Shown one piece after another: positions 1 to 10,787 of a DNA stretch of 64,000 nucleotides. Positions within the stretch are counted from its first letter, which is position 1; the number at the start of each line of letters is the position of its first letter. The stretch comes from Eriocheir sinensis (lineage: Eukaryota; Arthropoda; Malacostraca; Decapoda; Varunidae). The stretch lies in contig NW_026111769.1 in the NCBI RefSeq assembly GCF_024679095.1, positions 295,229-359,228 of the forward strand. Direction: 5' to 3'. A program made the translations under genes and the position numbers. Under the pieces are notes generated by a model, which saw nothing but the letters and a program-made list of their open reading frames with translations, ran no database searches and was not told the origin of the DNA.

Positions 1-52
1 ATTTCTATGAGAAAACATATAAAAAATACACATAATTAACGCAAATATCAAT
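1..52 (-). repeat. Satellite run, minus orientation, truncated by window edge
   Basis: This short A-rich piece (TAAAATAATGTAAAT-type strand on top) ends at the palindromic junction 53-80. It is the reverse complement of sequence just right of the same junction at about 20272-20330, 37523-37580 and 53760-53815. The run therefore continues left of the window. Confidence 0.75.
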
Positions 53-80
53 AAAAATATATAATATATAATATATTTTT
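53..80. repeat. Palindromic strand-switch junction J1, copy 1
   Basis: A 28-bp AT-only near-palindrome opens with AAAAATATAT and closes with ATATATTTTT. Satellite monomers point outward from it, with the A-rich strand on the left and the T-rich strand on the right. The same element recurs at 20244-20271, 37495-37522 and 53732-53759, but here the flanks are in the opposite orientation relative to those copies, so this copy is inverted. Confidence 0.7.
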
Positions 81-1319
81 ATATATATTTAAAATATTTA
101 ATGTATATTTTGTATATATATTTTATCCAAATTTACGTTATTTTATATGTATTTGTTTATATATTTTCATACAAATTTACATTATTTTATGTGAGTTTTG
201 TATATGTATTTCAATACAAATTTGCCTAATCTTATGTGTATTTTGCATATCTATTTTCAAACAAATTTAAATTATTTTTGTGTATTTTTGTATATATTTT
301 TATACAAATTTTAGTTATTTTATTTGTATTTTGTATATATATTTTCCTACAAATATACAATCTTTTATTATAATTTTGTTTATTTATTTTGATACGAGTT
401 TACATTATTTTATGTGTATTTTGTATATATATTTTTCTACGTATTTACATTATTTTATGTGTATTTTGTATATATATTTTAATAAAAATTTACATTATTT
501 TATTGTGTGTATTCCTGTTTATTTTGATAAAAATTTTATACAAATTCATGTTATTTTATGTGTATTTGTATATATATTTTCATACAAATTTATATTATTT
601 TACGTGTATTTTTACATATTTTTCATTACAAATTTACCTTATTTTAGGATTATTTTGTATATTTATTTCATTCAATTTTAAATTATTTTATGTGTATATT
701 TGTATTTGTATTTACGTAATTTTATGTGTATTTTCTATATATTTTCATCCAAAATTACATTATTTTATTGGTATTTTCTTTATTTAACTCGATACGAATT
801 TAGATTTTTTCATAGGTATTTTGTATACATATGTTTATACTCATTTACATTATGTAATGTGTGTTTTGTATATATTTTTTAATGCAAATTTATTTGATGT
901 GCATTTTTGTACATATATTTTTATAGAAATTTATTTATTTTATGTGTATTTTGTATGTTTTCTCATAAAAATTTACATTATTTTATTGGTATTTTGTTTA
1001 TTTATTTTGATACTAATTACATGATTATATGTGTATTTTGTATATATTTTTTTATACGTAATTACATTATTTAATGTGTATTTTGTTTATATATTTTTTT
1101 ATAAAATTTACGTAATTATATGTGTATTTGTAAAAATATTTTGATACAAATTTACTTTATTTTATGTATTTTGTACATATATTTCAATTCAAATTAAGCT
1201 TATTTTGTGTGTATTTTGTATATCTATTTTCATACAAATTTAATTACGTTTGTGTATCTTTGTATATTGTTTTATATAAATTTACCTTATTTTATGTGCA
1301 TTTTGTATATTTATATTTA
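81..1319 (+). repeat. 45-bp AT-rich satellite, plus-oriented run
   Basis: Reference run for the family. Recurring blocks such as TTTACATTATTTTATGTGTA are spaced 45 bp apart (for example the TACATTATTTTATG block at 401 and again at 446). The monomer contains an internal dyad, TTTGTAT followed about 10 bp later by ATACAAA. Monomers differ by roughly 10-30% by eye, giving recognisable subtypes (Fourier-like TTTTCTACGTATT or TTCATCCAAAATT variants) that allow segments to be matched elsewhere. This run matches about 3570-4750 directly and about 36.2-37.5 kb in inverse orientation. Open frames at 280-1024 are by-products of the 45-bp (15-codon) period. Confidence 0.9.
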
Positions 1320-2347
1320 TACAAATATACATAAAATAAAATAAATTTGCATAAAAATAAATATACAAAACACACATTAAATAATGTAAATGCGTATAAA
1401 AATATGTATACAAAATACCTATGAAATAATCTAAATTCGTATCGAATTAAACTAGCAAAATACCAATAAAATAATGTAATTTTTGATGAAAATATATATA
1501 GAAAATACACATAAAATAACCTAAATACAAATACATATATACACATAAAATAATTTAAAATTGAAGGAAATAAATATTCAAAATAAATATAAAATAAGGT
1601 AAATTTATAATGAAATATATTTAAAAGTGCACATAAAATAATGTAGATTTGTATGAAAATATATATACAAATGCACATAAAATAACATGAATTTGTATAA
1701 AATTTGTATCAAATTATATAAGAATACACACAATAAAATAAAGTAAATTTTTATGAAAATATATATACAAAATGCACATAAAATGATGTAAATACGTAGA
1801 AAAATATATATACAAAATACACATAAAATAAAGTAAACTCGTATCAGAATAAATAGATAAAATTCTAATAAAAGAATGTATATTTGTAGGAAAATATATA
1901 TAGAAAATACAAATAAAATAACTAAAATTTGTATAAAAATATATACAAAAACACACAAAAATTATTTAAATTTGTTTGAAAATAGATATGCAAAATACAC
2001 ATAAAATTAGGCAAATTTGTATTGAAATACATATACAAAATACACATAAAATAATGTAAGTTTGAAAGAAAATATATAAACAAATACACTTAAAATAACG
2101 TAAAATTGTATGAATATATACAAAATACACATTAAATAATGTAAATATGTATAAAAAAATATATACAAAACACAAAAAGAATAATGTAAAATCGTATCAA
2201 AATAAATACACAGAATATTAATAAAATAATATAAATTTGCATGAAAATAAAGATGCAAAATACCCATAAAATAACGCATTTTTTATAAAAATATATATAC
2301 CAAAACACACATAAAATATTTGAATTTGTATTAAAATAAATATACGA
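1320..2347 (-). repeat. Satellite run, minus orientation
   Basis: The run begins at a junction in which the monomer dyad TTTGTATA/TATACAAA itself forms the turning point. The first 640 bp are an inverted relative of 81-1319, including the counterpart of its TTCATCCAAAATT variant. The run ends at about 2348, where AAATACGAAATG passes into TGTATTTTGTAT. Minus-strand open frames within it (1292-2279) are repeat artefacts. Confidence 0.85.
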
Positions 2348-3167
2348 AATGTGTATTTTGTATATATATTTCTATAGAAATCTGTGTTATTTTATGTGTA
2401 TTCGTATATATATTTTGAAACAAATTTACATTGTTTTATGTGTATTTTGCATATTTTTTTAATAAAAATTTACCTTATTGTATGTGCATTTTGTATATTA
2501 ATTTTACTACAAATTTTATTATTGAATGTGTATTTATGTATATGTATTTTTATAAAAGTATGTTTTATTTTATTGGTATTTTGCATCTTTATTTTCATAC
2601 AAATTTACATTATTTTATTGATATTTTGTGTATTTATTTTGATTCGATTTTACATTATTTTCTATGTGTATTTTGTATATATATTTAATACAAATGTACT
2701 TTATTTTATGTGTATTTGTTTTCATTTCATACAAATTTTCATTATTTTATGTGTATTTTGTACATGTACAAATTTGTACAAATTTAACTAATTATATGTG
2801 TATTTTGTATATCAATTTTCATAAAAATTGAAACTATTTTTTTTTTTTTTTTTTGTATATATTTTTATACAAATTTTCGTTATTTTATGTGTATTTTGTA
2901 TATTTATTTTCCTACAAATATACGTTCTTTTATCGGAATTTTGTTTGTTTATTTTCATACGAATTTACATTATTTTAGGTGTATTTGGTATATATATTTT
3001 TATACTATTTACATCATTTTATATGTATTTTGTATGTATATTTTCATATAAATTTACTCTATTTTATGTGTATTCGTATATATATTTTGATACAAATTTA
3101 CATTATTGATGTGTATTTTGCATATGTATTTCAATACAAATTTACTTTATTGTATATGCATTTTGTA
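2348..3167 (+). repeat. Satellite run, plus orientation, with poly-T tract
   Basis: Monomers run normally and include an 18-nt T homopolymer at 2837-2854 where a paralogous monomer (about 18130-18150) has only a short T run. The run is interrupted at 3168 by a retrotransposon stub and resumes in the same orientation and register at 3356. Confidence 0.85.
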
Positions 3168-3355
3168 TTTTTTTTTTTTTTTTTTTTTTTTACAGCAAAG
3201 GAGACAGCTCAAGGGCACAAAAAAGTAAACATTAATAAAAAAAAGCCCGCTACTCGCTGCTCCTAAAAAGAATCCAAAGAGGTGGCCGAAAGATAGGTCA
3301 GTTTCGGGAGGAGAGGTGTCCTGATACCCTCCTCTTGAAAGAGTTCAAGTCGTAG
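3168..3355 (-). mobile_element. 3' stub of a non-LTR retrotransposon with poly-A tail (minus strand)
   Basis: A 24-nt T homopolymer (3168-3191) is followed by about 164 bp of mixed-composition DNA unlike the satellite. Read on the minus strand this is the 3' end of an element finishing in poly-A. The stub starts at ACAGCAAAGGAGACAGCTC and ends near AAGTCGTAGG. From memory it resembles the 3' region of an abundant decapod non-LTR (jockey/I-like) element; no database check was possible. It carries no usable coding sequence and is heavily 5'-truncated. The satellite on both sides matches uninterrupted paralogs near 12750-12780 and 21710-21740, with only about 4 bp (GTAT) shared at the two edges, so a target-site duplication is very short or absent. 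Confidence 0.7.
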
Positions 3356-4752
3356 GTATATTTATTTCAATACAAATTTAATTATTTCATGTGTATTTTT
3401 GTATATATATTTTTATGCATATATGCGTTATTATATGGGTATTTTGCATCTTTATTTTCATACAAATTTAAATTATTTTATTGATATTCTGTTTATTTAT
3501 TTTGATACGATTTAACATTATTCTATGTGTATTTTGTATATATATTTTTATACATATTTACATTATTTAATGTATATTTTGTATATATATTTTATCCAAA
3601 TTTACGCTATTTAATGTGTATTTGTTTATATATTTTCATACAAATTTACATTATTTTATGTGTATTTGTATATGTATTTCAATACAAATTTGCCTAACTT
3701 TATGTGTATTTTTGTGTATTTTTGTATTTATTTTTATACAAATTTTAGTTATTTTATTTGTATTTTGTATATATATTTTCCTACAAATATACAATCTTTT
3801 ATCATAATTTTGTTTATTTATTTTGATACGAGCTTACATTATTTTATGTGTATTTTGTATATATATTTTTCTACGTATTTACATTATTTTATGTGTATTT
3901 TGTATATATATTTTAATAAAAATTTACATTATTTTATTGTGTGTATTCCTATTTATTTTGATACAAATTTTATACAAATTCATGTTATTTTATGTGTATT
4001 TGTATATATATTTTCATTCAAATTTATATTATTTTACGTGTATTTTTACATATTTTTCATTACAAATTTACCTTATTTTATGATTATTTTGTATATTTAT
4101 TTCATTCAATTTTAAATTATTTTATGTGTATATTTGTATTTGTATTTGCGTAATTTTATGTGTATTTTCTATATATATCTTCATCCAAAATTACATTATT
4201 TTATTGGTATTTTCTTTATTTAGCTCGATACGAATTTAGATTTTTTCAAAGGTATTTTGTATACATATGTTTATACTCATTTACATTATGTAATGTGTGT
4301 TTTGTATATATTTTTTAATGCAAATTTATTTGATGTGCATTTTTGTACATATATTTTTATAGAAATTTATTTACTTTATGTGTATTTTGTATATGTTTTC
4401 TCATAAAAATTTACATTATTTTATTGGTATTTTGTTTATTTATTTTGATACGAATTACATGATTATATGTGTATTTTGTATATATTTTTTTATACGTAAT
4501 TACGTTATTTAATGTGTATTTTGTTTATATATTATTATATAAAATTTACGTAATTATATGTGTATTTGTAAAAATATTTTGATACAAATTTACTTTATTT
4601 TATGTATTTTGTACATAATTTTCAATTCAAATTAAGCTTATTTTGTGTGTATTTTGTATATCTTTTTTCATACAAATTTAATTACTTTTCTGTATCTTTG
4701 TATATTGTTTTATATATATTTACCTTATTTTATGTGCCTTTTGTATATTTAT
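3356..4752 (+). repeat. Satellite run, plus orientation
   Basis: From about 3570 this run is a near copy of 100-1319, displaced by about 3.4 kb, with the same order of variant monomers. It ends at the same dyad-type turning point seen at 1320 (TTTATATTTATACAAATACA). Confidence 0.88.
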
Positions 4753-4973
4753 ATTTATACAAATACACATAAAATAAAGTAAATTTCCATAAAAATAAAT
4801 ATACAAAACACACATTAAATAATGTAAATGCGTATAAAAATATGTATACAAAATACCTACGAAATAATCTAATTTCGTATCGAATTAAACTAACAAAATA
4901 CCAATAAAATAATGTAATTTTTGATGAAAATATATATAGAAAATACACATAAAATAACCTAAATACAAATACA
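4753..4973 (-). repeat. Short minus-oriented satellite run
   Basis: About five monomers match the beginning of 1320-2347, so junction plus flank were duplicated together. The run then ends abruptly at about 4974 where AAATACAAATACAT meets ATTTTGATACG. Confidence 0.85.
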
Positions 4974-6249
4974 TATTTTGATACGATTTGACATTATTCT
5001 ATGTGTATTTTGTATATATTTTTCATACAAATTTACGTTATTTTATGTGTATTTGTTTATATATTTTGACACAAATTTACAATATTTTATGGGTATTTTG
5101 TATATATATTTCAAAAGAAATTTACCTAGTTTTATGTGTATTTTGAATATCTATTTTCATACAAGCTCAAATTATTTATATTTATTTTTGTATATATTTC
5201 AATACAATTTTTTAGTTAGGTTATGTGTATTTTGTAAATCTATTTTCATTCAAATATATATTATTTTATTGGTATTTTGTTGATTTATATTGATACGAAT
5301 TTACATTATTATATATGTACTTTTTATATATATTTTTATACGCATTTACATTATTTAATGTTTATTTTGAATATATAATTTTAAAAAAATTCATGGTATT
5401 TTATGTGTATTTGTATATATATTTTCATATAAATTTACATTATTTTATGTGTATTTTGTACATATATTTCATTACAAATTTACCTTATTTTATGTTTATT
5501 TTGTATGTGTATTTGGTACATTTATATTTATACACGTTTACTCATACAAATTTATATTATTTTATTGTTATTTTGTTTATTTATTTTGATACAAATTTAA
5601 ATATTTTATGTGTATTTTGGTATATATATTTTTATAAGAAATGCGCTATTTGATTGGAATTTTGCATCTTTATTTTCATACAAATTTACATTATTTTATT
5701 AATATTCGATGTATTTATTTTGATACGATTTTACATTATTCTATTTGTTTTTTGTATATATATTTTTTTTATACATATTTACATTATTTAATGTGTATCT
5801 TGCATATATATTTCATACAAATTTATTATCTATCATTTATTTTCATACAAATACACATTCTTTTTATGATATTTTGTTTATTTATTTTGACACGAATTTA
5901 CATTACTTAATATGTATTTTATATATATATTTTTATACGTATTTACATAATTTCACGTGTATTTTGTAAATATATTTCTATAGAAATCTACGTTATTTTA
6001 TGTGTATTCGTATATATATTTTGAAACAAATTTACACTGTTTTATTTGTATTATTCAATACAAATTTACCTTATTGTATGTGTGCATTTTGTATATTAAT
6101 TTTAATACAAATATAATTATTCTATGTGTATTTTTGTATATGTATTTTTATGAAAATATGCTTTATTTTATGAATACTTTCATACAAATTTCAATTATTT
6201 TATTGATATTCTGTGTACTTATTTTGATACGATTTTACATTATTCTATG
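4974..6249 (+). repeat. Satellite run, plus orientation
   Basis: Contains the monomer series with TTTCAAAAGAAATTTACC and later AAGAAATGCGCTATTT variants. That series is shared with about 25.1-25.95, 27.5-28.4, 48.1-49.0, 54.3-55.15 and 61.9-62.7 kb, and in inverse orientation with 34.1-35.0 kb. It ends at the ATTCTATGTATAACAAAAAT turning point, also found at about 46374. Confidence 0.85.
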
Positions 6250-7195
<946 letters not shown>

Positions 7196-7664
7196 TATAT
7201 ATTCTTATAAAAAATGCGTTATTTTATGGGTATTTTCCATCTTAATTTTCATACAAATTTACATTATTTAATTAATATTCTGTGTATTTATTTTGATACG
7301 ATTTTATATTATTCTATTTGTGTTTTGTATATATTTTTTTTTCATATTTACATTATTTAATGTATTTTATATATATTTTATACAAATTTACGTTATTTTA
7401 AGTGTATTTGTTTATATATTTTCATTCAAATTTACATTATTTTATGTATTTTGTAAATGTATTTCAATACAAATTTACCTAATTTTATGTGTAGTATATT
7501 TATTTTCATACAAATTAAAATTATTTTGTGTATTTTTTTATATAGTTTTATACAAATTTAGGTGATTTTATGTGTATATTGTATATCTATTTTCATACAA
7601 ATACACATTCTTTTATTGATATTTTATTTATTTATTGTGACGCGAATTAACATTATTTAATGTG

Positions 7665-7775
<111 letters not shown>

Positions 7776-8421
7776 TATCCGTGTTTACATGCTTTGTTGT
7801 GTATTTTGTATATATATTTCTATAGAAATCTACGTTGATTTATGAGTATTCGTATATAGATTTTGAAATAAATTTACACTGTTTTATGTGTATTTTGCAT
7901 ATTTTTTCAATACAAATTTACCTTATTGTATATGCATTTTGTATATTAATTTTAATACAAATTTAATTATGCTATGTGTATTTTTGTATATGTATTTTTA
8001 TAAAAATATGCTTTATTTTATGGGTATTTTGCATTTTTATTTTCATACAAATTTACATTATTTTATTTATATTCTGTTTTTTTTTTTTTGAAACAATTTT
8101 ACATTATTCTATGTGTATTTTGTATATCTATTTTTATACGTATTTTCTTAATTTTATGTGTATTTTGTATATATATTTTTATAGAAATCTACGTTATTTT
8201 ATGTGTATTCGTATATATATTTTGAAACAAATTTACATTGTTTTATATGTATTTTTGCATATCTCTTTCAATACAAGTTTACCTTATTGTATGTGCATTT
8301 TGTATATCTATTTCAATACAAATTTAAATATTTTATGTGTATTTTGGTATATATATTTTTATAAGAAATGCGCTATTTTATGGGAATTTTGCATCTTTAT
8401 TTTCATACAAATTTACATTAT

Positions 8422-8429
8422 TTTCTTAA
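8422..8429. repeat. Left target-site duplication
   Basis: TTTCTTAA directly abuts the left terminal inverted repeat. It is identical to 10780-10787. Unoccupied paralogs read TTTATTAA here. Confidence 0.7.
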
Positions 8430-8443
8430 CCTCTTCGGTACGG
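8430..8443 (+). repeat. Left terminal inverted repeat
   Basis: CCTCTTCGGTACGG, matching the inverted right end at 12 of 14 bases. It is followed by a GC-rich stretch with runs of CGCGCG to about 8500. Confidence 0.7.
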
Positions 8444-8632
8444 CAAGTCAAAACGCGCGCCCGCGTCATATCCGGGATTTCAGCGCGCGCGGCAAACTTT
8501 AAAAACTCCACGGTCAATCACAAAACGAAACATAATCATAACAGAGTATGTATCTGAATATCGAGAATAATTCCATTGTGCCTTACACACCAATATTCAG
8601 TCTAAAATAAAATGCAATTTATATTTCACTCA
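8444..8632. other. Left subterminal region of the transposon, no gene seen
   Basis: Contains CGCG-rich DNA, one CATATCCGGG motif (8467-8476) and then AT-richer sequence without an open frame of note. On the minus strand this would be downstream of the proline-rich frame that stops at 8633; I see no convincing AATAAA polyadenylation signal. Confidence 0.5.
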
Positions 8633-8985
8633 CTAATTTTCATCGGAGGGTGGCGGCGATGGAAGTTGGTATTCTTCCTCCTCCTCTGATTGATGAAGTA
8701 TAAGTGTTGACACACTTGAGAAAGAGTTCTCGGCAGCTGGTGGCGGTGAAGGAGGTGGTGGTGGTGGTGAGGGTGAGGGTGACGGATGAAGGGGCGCGGG
8801 AGATGGAGGAGGGGCTGAATGTGAAGGAGAAGGTGGTGGTGACGGATGAAGGGGCGCGGGAGATGGAGGAGGGGCTGAATGTGAAGGAGAAGGTGGTGGT
8901 GAGGGTGATGGTGACGGATGAAGGGGCGCGGGAGATGGAGGAGGGGCTGAATGTGAAGGAAAAGGTGGTGGTGAGGGTGAGGTGA
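8633..8985 (-). pseudogene. Possible remnant C-terminus of a proline-rich protein
   Basis: On the minus strand a frame stays open through the minisatellite, encoding the 20-residue unit PPPSPSHSAPPPSPAPLHPS. It continues into a non-repetitive tail with an ENSFSSVSTLILHQ segment and the acidic end SEEEEEYQLPSPPPSDEN before TAG at 8633-8635. The tail looks protein-like because it is non-repetitive and compositionally balanced. To the right of about 8985 the frame is broken by 1-bp losses in G runs. The longer minus-strand open frame at 8640-9518 (292 codons, Ser/Thr/His-rich) uses another frame and drifts between frames of the repeat, so I do not treat it as a gene. No known domain is recognised; this may be chance openness of a stop-poor repeat. 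Confidence 0.3.
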
Positions 8986-9195
8986 TGGTGACGGATGAAG
9001 GGCGCAGGAGATGGAGGAGGGCTGAATGTGAAGGAGAAGGTGGTGGTGAGGGTGAGGGTGATGGTGACGGATGAAGGGCGCGGGAGATGGAGGAGGGCTG
9101 AATGTGAAGGAGAAGGTGAGGGTGATGGTGACGGATGAAGGGCGTGGGAGATGGAGGAGGGGCTGAATGTGAAGGAGAAGGTGGTGCTGGTGGTG
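8781..9195. repeat. G-rich minisatellite, about six units
   Basis: Units starting GACGGATGAAGGGG lie at about 8781, 8841, 8913, 8990, 9066 and 9130, giving spacings of 60, 72, 77, 76 and 64 bp. The core (about 60 bp) carries GGGAGATGGAGGAGGGG and AATGTGAAGGAGAAGGTGG. The spacing differences come from a variable GAGGGTGATGGT linker and from G4-to-G3 changes. The top strand is strongly purine-rich. Confidence 0.92.
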
Positions 9196-9528
9196 GTGAG
9201 TGAGTGAGTGGTAAGCAACGATGGGTGATTGTGGGAGTGAAGGAGGCTGAGAAACAAAATTAGCAGATAGGGGTTAAGATGAGCGGTGTGTGTGGCGGGA
9301 TGGTGTGTGGTGTGGATGTGGAGAGGGTGGTGGTGAAGAAGTTTTGTGGGGTGAAGAGGGTGCAGAGCGGGATGTATGGGGTGATGGATCACACATCTCT
9401 CACCAAGTGTTGCCACGTGACTGACTCGGACACAATAGAAAAAGAGATTACGCGCGAGACATCGTTTTCTATAAATAAAATTGCCTGTTGTGCTATTGTT
9501 GTGTCCTTCATTTATCATTCTTTTCGTA

Positions 9529-9532
<4 letters not shown>
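9196..9532. other. Transposon interior, no supported gene
   Basis: Moderate-GC DNA rich in GTGG and GTGT to about 9390, then balanced sequence. Short frames on both strands show no recognisable motif and mostly continue into repeats. Confidence 0.5.

Positions 9533-9597
<65 letters not shown>
9533..9597. repeat. (GA)n microsatellite
   Basis: About 65 bp of uninterrupted AG dinucleotides. Confidence 0.97.
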
Positions 9598-9598
<1 letters not shown>

Positions 9599-9649
9599 GT
9601 AACAGTGGTAGTTACTCATTTATTTACTTTTTTTCCATTTAGTATACAA

Positions 9650-9723
9650 TCGCACACGCACACCCGCACGCACACACGCGCACGCACACACACGCACGCA
9701 CACGCACGCACCTCACACGCACG

Positions 9724-9778
<55 letters not shown>

Positions 9779-9783
9779 GCACG

Positions 9784-9840
<57 letters not shown>
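9650..9840. repeat. Interrupted (CA)n / (CACG)n microsatellite
   Basis: CA dinucleotides with scattered CGCA interruptions to about 9727, then purer CA blocks at about 9727-9773 and 9788-9840. It abuts the SINE head directly. Alternating CA/CG of this kind can adopt Z-DNA. Confidence 0.95.
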
Positions 9841-9842
<2 letters not shown>

Positions 9843-10105
9843 CCCGGTGGTGTAATTGGTAGCGCGCCTGATTCACAACCAGGTGAAGATAATTTGGATT
9901 TATCTTCTTTCACGTGCAGCCCCTGTTCACCTAGCAGTGAGTAGGTACGCGACGTCAGACAAGGAGTTGTGACCTCGTTGTCGCGGTGTGTTGTGTGTGA
10001 GTGGTCTCAGCCCTCCCCCAAAATCGGTACAATGAGACCCTGGCTCGCTTCCGTAGGGGAATGGCTGGCTGTCTCGAGAGAGACCTGCAGCAGACCAAAA
10101 GGTGA

Positions 10106-10145
<40 letters not shown>
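9841..10145 (+). mobile_element. tRNA-derived SINE with (AC)n tail
   Basis: The 5' head resembles a tRNA: GGCCCGG acceptor-like start, TGGTGTAATTGG matching a pol III A box, and an anticodon-like stem and loop CCTGA-TTCACAA-CCAGG (about 9867-9883), where the loop would place CAC (Val-like) as anticodon. The T arm and B box (about 9888-9902) are degenerate, so this is not a functional tRNA gene. A tRNA-unrelated body follows with the phrase GTTCACCTAGCAGTGAGTAG and a CTGGCTGTCTCGAGAGAGAC stretch. The element ends in about 18 AC dinucleotides (10109-10145). From memory it resembles SINEs common in decapods. Confidence 0.72.
10109..10145. repeat. (AC)n tail of the SINE
   Basis: About 18 AC repeats directly after GGTGAATT. 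It may be an intrinsic tail rather than an independent microsatellite. Confidence 0.95.
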
Positions 10146-10147
<2 letters not shown>

Positions 10148-10622
10148 ACGCCTGCCTCGTATCTCTACGGTGACTGTAGAGTTGACTTAGAGAGAGACAT
10201 TAGTTGACCATAAACTGGCTTGACACGTTTTCTGCGTTTTTTCATCTACATCTATCAGGGACAGACTACGAGAAAATAAAATAAAAGCATTACTTACAGA
10301 TGTGACTTTATCTCATATCAAATTATGAACAAAAGTAGTGGTCTTAGCTCAGTGGAGCAGAAACAGATGAGAGGTGCAGAGAGGGGCGGGGCGGGGCGGG
10401 GCAACATGATAAGGTGATCAAGCGTGCCGGCAACTCGGTGGGCGAGAGGTTTCTACACTCGCAAGTAACATATTTTCCCTCACTTTATTTGTGTTATTTC
10501 ATGGTAGAAACAAAGGGTATTTGACTACCAGTGGTAGTAACTGTCCGCTAAGATCCAATATGAGTGCATGAAATTACTTCATACTCTGACATAAGAATAA
10601 TATTGGGAGGTACATAAAACAC
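10146..10622. other. Right interior of the transposon, no gene seen
   Basis: Unique-looking mixed sequence. It includes a short (GGGGC)4-like run at about 10384-10402 and a good pol III A-box match (TAGCTCAGTGG, 10345-10355) with no B box following, which could be a decayed second tRNA-like fragment. No open frame of note. Confidence 0.45.
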
Positions 10623-10736
10623 CGTAGCATATCCGAGCAACATTTTGAAAGTCTCGTGCCATATCCGGGAAGAAATGAAACACACACTGACTCAAGCGAC
10701 CATGACGCAGTATGCGCGTCACTCGGATATGCTACG
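10623..10736. repeat. Perfect 15-bp subterminal inverted repeat
   Basis: CGTAGCATATCCGAG at 10623-10637 is the exact reverse complement of 10722-10736. A further CATATCCGGGA copy lies between them at 10660-10670. These are candidates for transposase-binding sites. Confidence 0.75.
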
Positions 10737-10765
10737 AGAGACCAAATGACGCGTATACTGCGTCA
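10703..10765. repeat. 19-bp inverted repeat next to the right terminus
   Basis: TGACGCAGTATGCGCGTCA at 10703-10721 pairs with 10747-10765 at 18 of 19 positions, and each arm is itself close to palindromic (TGACGC...GCGTCA). The second arm touches the terminal inverted repeat. Confidence 0.8.
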
Positions 10766-10779
10766 CCGTGCTGAAGAGG
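10766..10779 (-). repeat. Right terminal inverted repeat
   Basis: CCGTGCTGAAGAGG, the inverted partner of 8430-8443. Confidence 0.7.
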
Positions 10780-10787
10780 TTTCTTAA
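10780..10787. repeat. Right target-site duplication
   Basis: TTTCTTAA, identical to 8422-8429. The satellite resumes immediately after with TATTCGGTGTATTTATTTTG. Confidence 0.7.

Larger units (their letters stand above)
8430..10779. mobile_element. Non-autonomous DNA transposon with terminal inverted repeats
   Basis: This 2.35-kb GC-richer island begins CCTCTTCGGTACGG and ends with the reverse complement of CCTCTTCAGCACGG, matching at 12 of 14 positions. It is flanked by exact 8-bp repeats. The motif CATATCCGRG occurs near both ends (8467, 10628, 10660, and inverted at 10722), as expected for transposase-binding subterminal repeats. No transposase catalytic domain is recognisable in any frame. 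An 8-bp duplication is known for hAT and P-like superfamilies. If only TTAA is counted as the duplication, a piggyBac-like element is possible, but then four extra bases at the right end are unexplained. Satellite on either side joins up with the unoccupied site at about 28.41 kb. Confidence 0.65.

Noticed and set aside
2837..2854. Poly-T tract as a second retrotransposon insertion
   Set aside because: Satellite continues on both sides in register with no foreign sequence, so it is most simply a homopolymer expansion.
8640..9518. 292-codon minus-strand open frame through the minisatellite
   Set aside because: Ser/Thr/His/Pro low complexity dictated by the repeat; it passes between different frames of the same unit, so it is not a conserved protein. 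Only the proline-rich end in another frame is kept, at low confidence.
9841..9912. A functional tRNA-Val(CAC)-like gene
   Set aside because: The head resembles a tRNA, but the T arm and B box are degraded and a SINE body with an (AC)n tail follows.
9616..9913. Cys-Val or Thr-His dipeptide open frames
   Set aside because: Direct translations of the (CA)n microsatellite.
10345..10355. Second pol III gene or SINE start at the A-box match TAGCTCAGTGG
   Set aside because: No B box or tRNA fold follows; an 11-bp match alone is weak.
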